A DNA stretch of 64,000 bases from Streptomyces sp. NBC_01454. Its GTDB lineage: Bacteria; Actinomycetota; Actinomycetes; Streptomycetales; Streptomycetaceae. Positions 30,078 through 39,343 of the stretch are shown here, piece after piece. The stretch lies in the NCBI RefSeq assembly GCF_036227565.1, contig NZ_CP109461.1, forward strand, positions 124,001 to 188,000, in the 5' to 3' direction. The stretch's first letter is position 1, and every line of letters starts with the position of its first letter. A program made the translations under genes and the position numbers. The notes beneath the pieces were generated by a model, which worked only from the letters and a program-made list of their open reading frames with translations, made no database searches and was not told where the DNA came from.

Positions 30078-30762
30078 GACTCAGGCGGTGGTCCGCGAAG
30101 CTCTGGCCGAGATCGGCGCCAGCACCGGCATCGCCCGGCGTGGCCTGGTGGTCAAACTGCTCACCGCGCTGAAACAGACCTGCAACCACCCCGCCCAGTA
30201 CCTGAAGGAGCCGGCGGGTAAGACGGTGGGCCGTTCGGGGAAGCTCGAACTGCTCGACGAACTGCTCGACACCATCCTGTCCGAGGAGGGCGCGGTGTTG
30301 GTTTTCACCCAGTACACCGCGATGGCCCGGCTGATCGAGGCGCACCTGTCGGCGTGCTCGGTGCCCGTCCAGTTCCTGCACGGCGGTACCCCGGTCAGTC
30401 GGCGCGAGGAGATGGTGCGGCGCTTCCAGGATGGGCAGGTGCCCGTCTTCCTGCTCTCCCTCAAGGCGGCCGGGACCGGCCTGAACCTGACGCGGGCAGG
30501 GCATGTGATCCACTTCGACCGCTGGTGGAACCCGGCCGTGGAGGACCAGGCCACCGACCGGGCCTACCGGATCGGCCAGACCCAGCCGGTCCAGGTGCAC
30601 CGCATGATCGCGGAGGGCACTGTGGAGGACCGCATCGCCGAGATGCTCAAACGCAAGAAGAATCTCGCCGACTCCATCCTCAGTGGAGGCGAAGCCGCGT
30701 TCACCGAGCTGACCGACGCCGAACTCGCCGAACTCGTCCAGCTTCAGACGGGCCCCCGATGA
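30078..30762 (+). pseudogene. SNF2 helicase C-terminal part
   Basis: Homology to Streptomyces SNF2 ATPases begins near 30078 (AVVREALAEIGASTGIARRG) and continues to the normal stop. It includes VLVFTQYTAMARLIEAHL, FLLSLKAAGTGLNLTRAGHV and DRWWNPAVEDQATDRAYRIG (helicase motifs IV-VI). The N-terminal 355 residues are at 14.2 kb; the segment with Walker A and B is missing altogether. The upstream 100 codons of the open frame are not helicase. The stop overlaps the SWIM gene (ATGA), the ancestral arrangement. Confidence 0.85.
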
Positions 30763-32084
30763 GCCGTCCGAAGAACGCCGACGACGGCCGCAGCCGGACC
30801 TTCCCCCCGCTTCCCCCCGCCCGCGGCCGCCGGTCCTTCGCCGAATCCTGGTGGGGCAACGCGTGGGTGGAAGCACTCGAAGGCAAGCACCGTTCCACCA
30901 CCGGGCGTCTTGCGCGGGGGCGGACCTACGCACGCGGCGGCAACGTCGGCGAGATCACCGTCACCCCGGGCCGGGTGGCCGCCCGCGTCCAAGGCAGCCG
31001 CCGCGCGCCGTACCGCACGTCGATGGACATCCCCCAGCTCAGCCCCCGCGACTGGGAACTGCTCCTGGATACCGCCGCCGGCCAGGCCGGGCACATCGCG
31101 GCTCTCCTCGACCGGCACATGCCCACCGCCCTGGCCGACGACGCCGCCCGGGCCGGCGTCCGACTGCTGCCCCGGCAAGGCGAACTGACCCCCCACTGCT
31201 CCTGCCCCGACTGGGGCTACCCCTGCAAACACGCCGCCGCCGTCTTCTACCAGGTCGCCCGCCTCCTCGACCACGACCCCTTCGTCCTGCTCCTGCTGCG
31301 CGGGCGCGGCGAGCGCGAACTCATGGACGAACTCCAGCGGCGCAACGCCGCCCAGGCAGCGGCCGAGGACACCGCACTGCAGGCCCTCGCCCCGCCCGGA
31401 CTGCTCGGTGTGCCCGCCCGCGACGTATTCGCCGCCGCCCGCGCAGGGACAGCACCCCTCCCTGCCCCGCCACCCGCGGTCGACCACCCAGGCCAGGTCG
31501 CATCCTTCGCAACCACGGGCGACCCGGCACCCGAACTGGACCCGTCGGCCCTGGAATTCCTGGCAGCCGACACCACCGCTCGCGCAGCCCGGCTGCTCCG
31601 CCAGGCCGCGCGGCCCCACGGCGTCCCGCACCAGCCCACCGGCCCGGCCGGCCTCACCGCGGCCGAGGATCTCGTACGCCTCGCGGCGGCCGAGCCTGGG
31701 CCGGAGGTCTTCGCCCGGCTCTGCCGGCACGCAGGCCACACCCCACAGGCGCTCACACGAGCGGTACGGGCCTGGCAGCAGGGCGGCGCCACAGCCCTGC
31801 CGGTCCTGGACAGCGCGTGGGACCCAAACCCCTCGCAACTCAACCTGGCCCGCGAGGCGATCAAGCAAGCGTGGGAGGGCGAACAGCCCCCCAGACTGCG
31901 CACCGCCCGCAACCGGTTGACGGTGAACGGACACGGTGCCCAGCTACGGCTGGGCACCGACCAACGCTGGTACCCGTACCGCAAGGAACAGGGCGACTGG
32001 TGGCCGGCCGGACCCGCAGACCCAGACGTGACAGCAGTACTGGCCGCGCTGCTCGCCGGCCTGGACAGCATTGCCAACCATTGA
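30759..32084 (+). CDS. SWIM zinc-finger protein, partner of the SNF2 helicase
   Basis: A 441-aa protein whose ATG overlaps the helicase stop (ATGA). It has the Streptomyces SWIM-protein start (RSFAESWWGNAWVEALEG) and a central SWIM finger at about 147-159 (HCSCPDWGYPCKHAAAVFYQ, C-x-C ... C-x-H). SWIM proteins bind DNA or proteins in repair and are almost always encoded next to this SNF2 helicase. It appears intact, but its helicase partner is broken and its promoter has been separated from it by about 15 kb. Confidence 0.85.
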   Translation: MSRPKNADDGRSRTFPPLPPARGRRSFAESWWGNAWVEALEGKHRSTTGRLARGRTYARGGNVGEITVTPGRVAARVQGSRRAPYRTSMDIPQLSPRDWELLLDTAAGQAGHIAALLDRHMPTALADDAARAGVRLLPRQGELTPHCSCPDWGYPCKHAAAVFYQVARLLDHDPFVLLLLRGRGERELMDELQRRNAAQAAAEDTALQALAPPGLLGVPARDVFAAARAGTAPLPAPPPAVDHPGQVASFATTGDPAPELDPSALEFLAADTTARAARLLRQAARPHGVPHQPTGPAGLTAAEDLVRLAAAEPGPEVFARLCRHAGHTPQALTRAVRAWQQGGATALPVLDSAWDPNPSQLNLAREAIKQAWEGEQPPRLRTARNRLTVNGHGAQLRLGTDQRWYPYRKEQGDWWPAGPADPDVTAVLAALLAGLDSIANH

Positions 32085-32425
32085 CAATGCCCCTCCGACG
32101 CCGCCTGCGCGGCGCGGTCTGCTGCTGTCTGTCCGTGACGCCGCGTCGTCCGCAGGACGCGAAACGGCCCACCGGTGGCGGGGCTGTTCGTCGGGCCGAA
32201 TCAGTGGGAGTCGCGGTCGACGCGGCGGCGCTGGGGGAGTGGCGGTTTGCCAAGCCCCCGGTTTCGTCAGCTCCACTTCTACGCGCCGAACACAAGCGCC
32301 TGCGCCGGATCCGCACGACCTCGCGGGCCTGGGGAAGAGCAGGGATCGCCGCATGGTGATCATGCTGTGCTGCGGGTGCTCATCGGCCCCGAGGCGCCAG
32401 GCGCGGTGGTGCTGCATCTGGCTCG
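32085..32425. other. Convergent gap, no gene supported
   Basis: About 340 bases between the SWIM stop and the end of the HNH-like lipoprotein gene. High GC keeps frames open, but no start, ribosome site or domain was found. Confidence 0.4.
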
Positions 32426-33097
32426 CTACTGCTTGAGGCCGAGCGTGGCTTCCGCCGTGGTCCAGTCGTGGGCGATGGCGTACTGGGCTTTCGTCAGCTC
32501 TACCTTTCCCGTGCAGATCGCGGCCTTGAGCCTGTTTTCCACCACGTCTTTGGGGTTGTTGGGCCCGGAGCCGGGCCGGTGGCCCGGAGAGGGGGGCTCG
32601 ACCCACAGATTGCGTGCGTCGTTGGGGTCGCCGCCCAGTTCCAGGCTGACGAGGTGGTCGTATTCAGAGTCGTGTGGGTTTCCCGTATAGCCGTACGATG
32701 CGGCGTTGGCCTTCTTCTCGCGGCTGGTGATGCTGAGGGGCGGCCGGATGCCGGAGGTGTAGCCGCTGCGGCAGATCGTGGTTTTCAGTGTGCCGGGTGT
32801 GACGTTGGGATTGGTCGCCCCGGGCGTGCACTTCGAGTCGGGGAGTGGCTGTTTGTCGGCGGTGTAGCCAAAGTGGCAGGAGCCTGGGGCGGGCTGCTGC
32901 TGAACGCTGTACGTGCTCTGAGGTCCGGGGCCCGTGGGGAGCGAACCGGGCGGCACAGAGGAAGCGGACGTTGATGTTCCGGGGTGTGCGGAGTCATTCT
33001 TCGCATCGGAGTGCGTCTGGCCGGACGAACAGCCGGTGACGGCGGTCGCCAGAATGGCGAGGGCCACGACTGCGGCCCGGCGTGCGGGGATCGGCAT
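32426..33097 (-). CDS. Secreted lipoprotein with HNH/DUF1524-like nuclease motif
   Basis: A 223-aa exported protein. The N-terminus has a basic start, hydrophobic core and lipobox AVTGC (Cys about residue 23), then a Ser/Pro/Gly linker. The C-terminal half holds Cys residues (GSCHFGYTADKQPLPDSKC) and a histidine-metal block DHLVSLELGGDPNDARNLW, resembling HNH nucleases of the GmrSD C-terminal (DUF1524) group. The N-x-x-D-V-V-E-N-x-L helix follows. Such secreted HNH lipoproteins are common in Streptomyces and may degrade extracellular DNA; the role is inferred. Confidence 0.8.
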   Translation of the reverse strand: MPIPARRAAVVALAILATAVTGCSSGQTHSDAKNDSAHPGTSTSASSVPPGSLPTGPGPQSTYSVQQQPAPGSCHFGYTADKQPLPDSKCTPGATNPNVTPGTLKTTICRSGYTSGIRPPLSITSREKKANAASYGYTGNPHDSEYDHLVSLELGGDPNDARNLWVEPPSPGHRPGSGPNNPKDVVENRLKAAICTGKVELTKAQYAIAHDWTTAEATLGLKQ

Positions 33098-33908
33098 GGA
33101 TAAGGACTACCCCGTTCCGCCACGCTGTACCGCGGTGGTAGGAGCGCGGTCATGTCACAGCCCTGGAACGCGCCGTGTGCGCGGGTAGGGAGACGGTGCT
33201 GCATGACGAATGTCATTCGTCTTCGCGCTGTGGTATCGGGAGTGGGACCGGGTTCCGCCGCGCGCATACACACCACCCGGGCGTATCCCGATGTCCTCTT
33301 CCGCAGATGCAGGCGGCCGGCCTCGTGCCGGAGCACCGGGAGCCCGTGTTCCGGCACTTGCTTGTAGCTGTCCTTCACCAATGCCATGGCGTTCGGTCCC
33401 ACCGGTGTGATGCTGCTCAACCGCTGGGCGAAGTTGCTCATACTTGTGGAGGCTGCTGATCGTTGTTCTGGTCGTCGCCCGCGCGGTCAACATCCCGAAG
33501 TGGCCGCACAGCGCCGCCCCGTGTAGCCCCGTGTGGTGGTGGGGAGGTTTTGGCGGGAAGTGTCGAGGTGGCGTTCGGATGAAGTCGTAGGTTTTGGCAT
33601 TACATAGTCAAAGCTTGGCTTGCTGGCTCCGCGGCAGGCCGCTGGCGAGCCTCTGATCTGGGTTTTTCCCGGAGAGCGGCGTACGTCCGAAAACAGTTTC
33701 CGTGCCTGGTCAATTCTTTCCCCTGGGGTGGTCAGGCTCTGGCGGCTGCGATGAGGTGTCACCTGCCGAACCATGGCCGGAGCCCGGGTCATGTGCGTTC
33801 GATTGGGGGAATTCCGGCCCGGAGCGCGAACCCGGCACCAGGTTGGCGCCATCTGTACGGGCGAAGTATCCGCGGGTTTGCCCACCGGACCAGAACAGAG
33901 GCATATCG
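33098..33908. other. Upstream region of pls; no clear gene
   Basis: A minus-strand stretch around 33440-33230 (FAQRLSSITPVGPNAMALVK) looks somewhat protein-like but has no ribosome site or identifiable family. The DNA from 33530 to 33700 has lower GC and is the likely promoter region for pls. Confidence 0.4.
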
Positions 33909-36900
33909 ATGTCGCCGTCCCTTCCCCAGCCATCCTTAGAACCGCCCGTGCCGTTGCGCGAACGAGCCGTGTACCGCAGTGGAGCTGCACCCGTTGCGCG
34001 GACACTGCTCGGGATACTCGACGCCACGGCCACCGCGTATCCCGAGGCACCCGCCCTGGATACGGGTACCGAGGTGATCAGCTACCGCGAACTGTGCGCG
34101 GAGACCGGACGCCGCGCACGGCAGCTCACGGACCGGGGAATCGGCCCGGGGGACCGGGTCGGTGTCAGAGTGCCTTCCGGCACGGCCGACCTGTATCTGT
34201 CGATTCTCGCCGTACTGCGCAGTGGGGCCGCCTATGTGCCGGTGGACGCCGACGACCCGCACGCGCGTGCCGCCGCCGTGTTCAAGGAGGCCGGGGTCTG
34301 CGCCGTATTGAGCCGGGAGGAGGAGCCACCCGGCCTGCGCCGGTCGGCGGCTGGAGCGCCCTGGGAGCCGGGGCCGCAGGACGACGCATGGATCATCTTC
34401 ACCTCGGGGTCCACCGGCTCACCCAAGGGAGTGGCGGTCAGTCACCGCTCCGCCGCGGCCTTCGTCGACGCTGAAGCGGAACTCTTCCTCCAGGACCGGC
34501 CGTTGGGCCCCGGCGACCGGGTGCTGGCGGGCCTGTCCGTCGCCTTCGACGCCTCGTGCGAGGAGATGTGGCTCGCCTGGCGCCACGGCGCCTGCCTGGT
34601 ACCGGCCCCGCGCTCCCTGGTCCGCGCGGGCCACGAACTCGGTCCGTGGCTGGTCGAGCGGGGCATCACTGTGGTCTCCACCGTGCCCACGCTCGCCGCG
34701 CTATGGCCGGACGAAGCCATGCGCCGGGTACGGCTGCTGATCGTGGGCGGTGAGGCCTGCCCGGCCGCGCTCGTCGACCGCTTCGCCGGCCCGGAACGCG
34801 AGATGTGGAACACCTACGGTCCGACCGAGACCACCGTCGTCGCCTGCGCCGCCCGCCTCCGGCCAGGTGTGCCGGTACGCATCGGTTTTCCGCTGAGCGG
34901 CTGGCACCTGGCGGTAATCGACGAGTGCGGACAGCCGGTGGCTCACGGTGACGAGGGTGAACTGCTGATCTGCGGGGTGGGCACGGCCCGCTACCTCGAT
35001 CCCGTCAAGGACTCCGGCTGCTTCCGGCCCTCCGCGGTCCTTCAGACCGCGCGCGCCTACCGCACGGGGGACCTCGTACGCGCCGACCCGGAGGGTCTGG
35101 TCTTCGTCGGCCGCGCCGATGACCAGGTCAAGCTGGGCGGGCGGCGCGTCGAACTCGGCGAGATCGACGCTGCGCTCGCCGCGCTGCCCGGTGTACGCGG
35201 CGCTGCGGCTGTCGTGCAGACCACCCCGGCCGGGACGCAGGTGCTGGTCGGCTATGTGGTCGCCGAGCTGCGCACCGAGGGTGGCTCCAGCTTCCAACAG
35301 GACAAGGCACGGACTCTGTTGACGGAGCGACTGCCGGGTCAGCTGGTACCCGTACTGGCCGAGGTCGACAGCCTGCCGACCCGAACATCAGGAAAGGTCG
35401 ACCGGAGTGCCCTGCCCTGGCCGCTGCCGGCCGGCCCCGACGAGGCGGATCCCCCCGGCGGACCGCAGGAGCTGCATGGCACCGCCGCCCGGCTCGCCGG
35501 CGTATGGGAAGCGCTGCTCGGCATCCGGCCCGGTCTCGACAGTGACTTCGTTGCGCTGGGCGGGACCAGCCTGACGGCCGCCCGGATGGCGTCCCTGCTG
35601 CGTGAGCACCATCCGGGCGTCTCCGTCGCCGACCTCTACCGCCATCCGGTGCTACACGGCATGGCCGACCACCTCGACTCGCTCGGCGACACGGCGGACG
35701 ACACCCGCCAGGTGCGCCCGGTACCGCGCCGGGCAGCCGCCGTGCAACTCCTCGTCCAGAGCGCCCTGTACGGAGTCGCGGGCCTGCGCGGGCTCGTCGG
35801 ACTCGCCGCCGCGGACAACGTACTCGGACTGCTCGCACCGCACCTCTGGGCACCGCACACCGCATGGTGGCTGGTCATCGTCGGCTGGGTGGTGCTCTTC
35901 AGCGCACCGCTGCGATGTGCGATCGGCGCGGGAGCCGCCCGCGCGCTCACCGGCTCCCTCACTCCAGGTTCCTACCCGCGCGGCGGCCGGACGCATCTGC
36001 GTCTGTGGGCCGCCGAGCGGACGGTGGCCGCCTTTGGTATCCCGTCCCTCCTCGGCACCCCCTGGGCCCGGCTGTACGCCCGCGCACTGGGCTGCACCAC
36101 CGGCCGCAATGTCGCGCTGCACACCATGCCGCCGGTGACCGGCCTCGCCGAGCTGGGCGACGGCTGCAGCATCGAGCCCGAGGCCGACATCTCCGGCTGG
36201 TGGCTCGACGGGGACACGCTGCACATCGGCACCGTACGCATCGGGGCCGGGGCATGCGTCGGTCACCGCAGCATGCTGATGCCCGGTGCCGTCATCGGCC
36301 GTGGCGCCGAACTCGCCCCCGGCGGCTGCCTGGCCGGCGAGATCCCCGACGGCCGCCGCTGGACCGGCTCCCCGGCCCGCCCTGCCGAAGCCCCCGAGCA
36401 CCTCGCCGGCACCGGCTGGCCCGCGCCCTCCTGGCAGCGCTCGCGGCGATGGAGCGCCGCCTACGCCCTCTCCCTCATCGGCCTGCCGCTGCTGGCACTG
36501 CTGACCACCGCCCCCGCGCTCACCGGCGCCTACGCCCTGGTCCACAACTGCGCCACCCTCCCCGACGCGGCACTGCGCCTGCTCGCCGCCGTACCGGTGT
36601 TCGCCGTCGTCACGACCGGCTGCTCGATCCTGCTCACCGCCGCCGTGGTGCGCATCCTCGGCCACGGCATCACACCGGGGCTGCACCCCGCGAGCGGCGG
36701 GGTGGCCTGGCGCGCCTGGCTGACCACCCGCCTCCTGGACGGCGCCCGCGGCAGCCTCTTCCCGATCTACGCGAGCCTCGCCACACCGCACTGGCTGCGA
36801 CTGCTCGGCGCACGCGTCGGCAAACACGCCGAGATCTCCACCGTCCTGCCGCTGCCGTCCCTGCTGCACATCGAGGACGGGGCGTTCCTCGCCGACGACA

Positions 36901-37871
36901 CCCTGGTCGCCCCCTTCGAACTGCGCGGCGGATGGATGCGGGTGGGACAGGTCCGCATCGGACGGCGTGCCTTCGTCGGCAACTCCGGCATCGTCGGTCC
37001 CGGCCACGACGTGCCCGACCACGGCCTTATCGGCGTGCTTTCCGACGCCCCCGCACACAGCGAGCCCGGCATGTCCTGGCTCGGCCGGCCCGCCATGCCG
37101 CTGCCCCGCGTGGCAACCGAGGCCGACCCCGCACGGACCTTCGCGCCGCCGCGGCGGCTGGTCCTGGCACGCGCCGCCGTCGAACTGTGCCGCGTACTGC
37201 CGCTGATGTGCGCGGTGGCGCTCGCCGAGGCGGTCCTGCTGGGAGAACAGGACGCGCTCGATACGGGCGGCCTCACCCTGGCCGCGCTCGTCGGCGCACC
37301 GCTGCTGCTGGCCGCGGCACTGGCCGCCGGGCTCACTGCCACCCTGGCGAAGTGGCTGCTGGTCGGCCGGTTCACCACGGGTGAACACCCGCTCTGGTCG
37401 CCCTTCGTGTGGCGCAACGAGCTGTTCGACACCTTTGTCGAGTCCCTCGCCGTGCCGTGGATGGCCGGCGCGTTCACCGGAACCCCGGTGCTCAACCTGT
37501 GGCTGCGTAGCCTCGGCGCCAAGATCGGCCGCGGTGTGTGGCTGGAGAGCTATTGGCTGCCGGAGACGGACCTGATCACCCTCGAGGACGGCGTCAGCGT
37601 CAACCGGGGCTGCGTACTGCAAACGCACCTCTTCCACGACCGGATCATGCAGCTGGACACGGTGCGCCTCGCCGAGGGTGCCTCACTCGGCCCGCACAGC
37701 ATCGTCCTGCCGGGGGCCACCGTCGCAGCGCGCGCCGCCATCTCGGCCTCCTCCCTGATCATGCGGGGCGAGAATGTCCCTGAGGGCACACGGTGGGCGG
37801 GCAACCCCATCGCGGGCGAGCGTGCAGCCCGGCCCGAGCCGGCCCGCACCGAGGACGGTGTGGCCGCGTGA
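33909..37871 (+). CDS. pls: Pls-type single-module NRPS, probable epsilon-poly-L-lysine synthetase
   Basis: A 1320-aa membrane NRPS, the same length class as Streptomyces Pls. Order: adenylation domain (about 45-500; A3 FTSGSTGSPKGVAVSH, A5 NTYGPTETT, A10 TSGKVDR), carrier domain with pantetheine Ser554 (LGGTSLTAARMA), then several membrane segments alternating with three left-handed beta-helix domains (hexapeptide runs such as MLMPGAVIGRGAELAPGG). Pls lengthens a cationic homopolymer iteratively without condensation or thioesterase domains. Aligning the A domain to PheA, I read the pocket as D-A-E-S-I-G-T-V-V-K, very close to known lysine codes. AGAGG lies eight bases before ATG. The M1 peptidase downstream is translationally coupled. 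Confidence 0.85.
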   Translation: MSPSLPQPSLEPPVPLRERAVYRSGAAPVARTLLGILDATATAYPEAPALDTGTEVISYRELCAETGRRARQLTDRGIGPGDRVGVRVPSGTADLYLSILAVLRSGAAYVPVDADDPHARAAAVFKEAGVCAVLSREEEPPGLRRSAAGAPWEPGPQDDAWIIFTSGSTGSPKGVAVSHRSAAAFVDAEAELFLQDRPLGPGDRVLAGLSVAFDASCEEMWLAWRHGACLVPAPRSLVRAGHELGPWLVERGITVVSTVPTLAALWPDEAMRRVRLLIVGGEACPAALVDRFAGPEREMWNTYGPTETTVVACAARLRPGVPVRIGFPLSGWHLAVIDECGQPVAHGDEGELLICGVGTARYLDPVKDSGCFRPSAVLQTARAYRTGDLVRADPEGLVFVGRADDQVKLGGRRVELGEIDAALAALPGVRGAAAVVQTTPAGTQVLVGYVVAELRTEGGSSFQQDKARTLLTERLPGQLVPVLAEVDSLPTRTSGKVDRSALPWPLPAGPDEADPPGGPQELHGTAARLAGVWEALLGIRPGLDSDFVALGGTSLTAARMASLLREHHPGVSVADLYRHPVLHGMADHLDSLGDTADDTRQVRPVPRRAAAVQLLVQSALYGVAGLRGLVGLAAADNVLGLLAPHLWAPHTAWWLVIVGWVVLFSAPLRCAIGAGAARALTGSLTPGSYPRGGRTHLRLWAAERTVAAFGIPSLLGTPWARLYARALGCTTGRNVALHTMPPVTGLAELGDGCSIEPEADISGWWLDGDTLHIGTVRIGAGACVGHRSMLMPGAVIGRGAELAPGGCLAGEIPDGRRWTGSPARPAEAPEHLAGTGWPAPSWQRSRRWSAAYALSLIGLPLLALLTTAPALTGAYALVHNCATLPDAALRLLAAVPVFAVVTTGCSILLTAAVVRILGHGITPGLHPASGGVAWRAWLTTRLLDGARGSLFPIYASLATPHWLRLLGARVGKHAEISTVLPLPSLLHIEDGAFLADDTLVAPFELRGGWMRVGQVRIGRRAFVGNSGIVGPGHDVPDHGLIGVLSDAPAHSEPGMSWLGRPAMPLPRVATEADPARTFAPPRRLVLARAAVELCRVLPLMCAVALAEAVLLGEQDALDTGGLTLAALVGAPLLLAAALAAGLTATLAKWLLVGRFTTGEHPLWSPFVWRNELFDTFVESLAVPWMAGAFTGTPVLNLWLRSLGAKIGRGVWLESYWLPETDLITLEDGVSVNRGCVLQTHLFHDRIMQLDTVRLAEGASLGPHSIVLPGATVAARAAISASSLIMRGENVPEGTRWAGNPIAGERAARPEPARTEDGVAA

Positions 37872-39271
37872 CCCGGTGCAGCCGCCGCGCCCTGCTCAGG
37901 GGCGTGGCCCTGCTGCCGCTCGCCGCGACCGTCGCGGACGGCCTCATCACACCGACCGACGACCGCTACTTCCCGAGCCACGGCACCTACGCCCACCACA
38001 CCGTCTCCTACGACCTGCATCTGGCCTACGACCCGGGCAGCGGCAGCCTCGACGGACGAGCCCGCATCAACGCCGTGGCCGACCGGCCCCTGGAGCGGGT
38101 CGAACTCGATCTGGCACGACTGACCGCCCACAGCGCACGGATCGACGGGAACAAGGTCCGGGCCCGCCAGCACAGGGGAAAGCTGCTCCTGGACACGCCG
38201 TACCCAATCGCCCAGGGAGCCCCCTTCACCGTGGAAGTCGGCTACGGCGGGCGGCCGCGGCCGGTCCGCTCGCCGTTCGGACCGATCGGCTGGGACCGCA
38301 CCGGCGACCCGTATGACGGCACGCTGGTCGCCTCCCAACCCCTGGGAGCACCCTCCTGGTTCCCGTGCAACGACCGCCCCGACGACAAGGCCGCCTTCAC
38401 GTTCCGGGTGAGTGTCCCGCACGGTCACCACGTCCTGGCCAACGGCACCCTGCGCGAGCGCCGCCGCAGCGGCCGCTCGGAATGCTGGACCTACCACCAC
38501 CCCGGGCCCATGGCGCCCTATCTCGCGGCCCTCTACACCGGCCGCTTCAGCCACGACGCCGATAACCTGAACATCGGCGCAGCCGGCTCGCCCATCGCCC
38601 TGCACAACGCCTACCCCGCACGACTGGCCGAGCCCGCGCGACATGACCTGGCCCGCCAGCCCGACATGCTCCGGGCCTTCAGCAACTACTTCGGCGACTA
38701 CCCCTTCGAGGCGTACGGCGCGGTGGTGGTCGACGCCGAACTCGCCGCCCCGGTGGAGAACCAGACACTGTCCGTGTTCGGTAGCAACCACATCGACGGA
38801 CGGCGCGGCTGGGAGACGCTGGTGGCCCACGAGATCGCCCACCAGTGGTACGGCAACAGCGTCAGCCTGCGCGACTGGCGCGACATCTGGCTCAACGAGG
38901 GCTTCGCCACCTACGCGGAGTGGCTCTGGTCGGAACACCTCGGCGAGGACAGTGCCGACCAGCTCGCCCGGCAGGAGTGGCACTCACTCCACCGCCGCAG
39001 CCAGGACCTGCGCATCGCCGACCCCGGCCAACGCCGCATCTTCGACGACAGGATCTACGTACGCGGCGCCTGCACCCTGCACGTCCTGCGGCGAGCCATG
39101 GGCGACCACCGCTTCTTCGGCATGCTCCGCACCTGGCATCGGACCCACCGCGGAGCAAGCGTCGACACCGCCGCATTCATCAACCACGCAGACCGCTGGG
39201 CCACTCACCCCATCAAACCCCTACTGCACTCATGGCTCTACGAAAAACCGCTGCCGCCCGGCCTCAGCTGA
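37868..39271 (+). CDS. Tat-exported M1 zinc aminopeptidase coupled to pls
   Basis: GTG 37868 shares GTGA with the pls stop, so the two are co-translated. The 467-aa protein begins VTRCSRRALLRGVALLPLAA, a twin-arginine signal. The M1 gluzincin core is complete: exopeptidase motif variant PVENQTLSVFG, zinc site HEIAHQWYGN (H321, E322, H325) and LNEGFATYAEWLW (E344), exactly the H-E-x-x-H-(x18)-E spacing. Aminopeptidases next to pls degrade epsilon-poly-lysine and protect the producer or trim the polymer; this role is inferred from position. Confidence 0.85.
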   Translation: MTRCSRRALLRGVALLPLAATVADGLITPTDDRYFPSHGTYAHHTVSYDLHLAYDPGSGSLDGRARINAVADRPLERVELDLARLTAHSARIDGNKVRARQHRGKLLLDTPYPIAQGAPFTVEVGYGGRPRPVRSPFGPIGWDRTGDPYDGTLVASQPLGAPSWFPCNDRPDDKAAFTFRVSVPHGHHVLANGTLRERRRSGRSECWTYHHPGPMAPYLAALYTGRFSHDADNLNIGAAGSPIALHNAYPARLAEPARHDLARQPDMLRAFSNYFGDYPFEAYGAVVVDAELAAPVENQTLSVFGSNHIDGRRGWETLVAHEIAHQWYGNSVSLRDWRDIWLNEGFATYAEWLWSEHLGEDSADQLARQEWHSLHRRSQDLRIADPGQRRIFDDRIYVRGACTLHVLRRAMGDHRFFGMLRTWHRTHRGASVDTAAFINHADRWATHPIKPLLHSWLYEKPLPPGLS

Positions 39272-39343
39272 GCAAGCCGGGGCAGGACCGGTATACGCGA
39301 AGGAAAGCGTGACCGGAGCGAGGCCTTCAAAGTGAATCAACAT

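Noticed and set aside
33155..33493. Minus-strand protein-like text upstream of pls
   Set aside because: No ribosome site and no identifiable domain; kept only as a remark in the intergenic entry.
35652..37637. Very long minus-strand frame opposite pls
   Set aside because: It is the antisense of a high-GC NRPS gene; the text is low-complexity and pls on the plus strand has all expected motifs.
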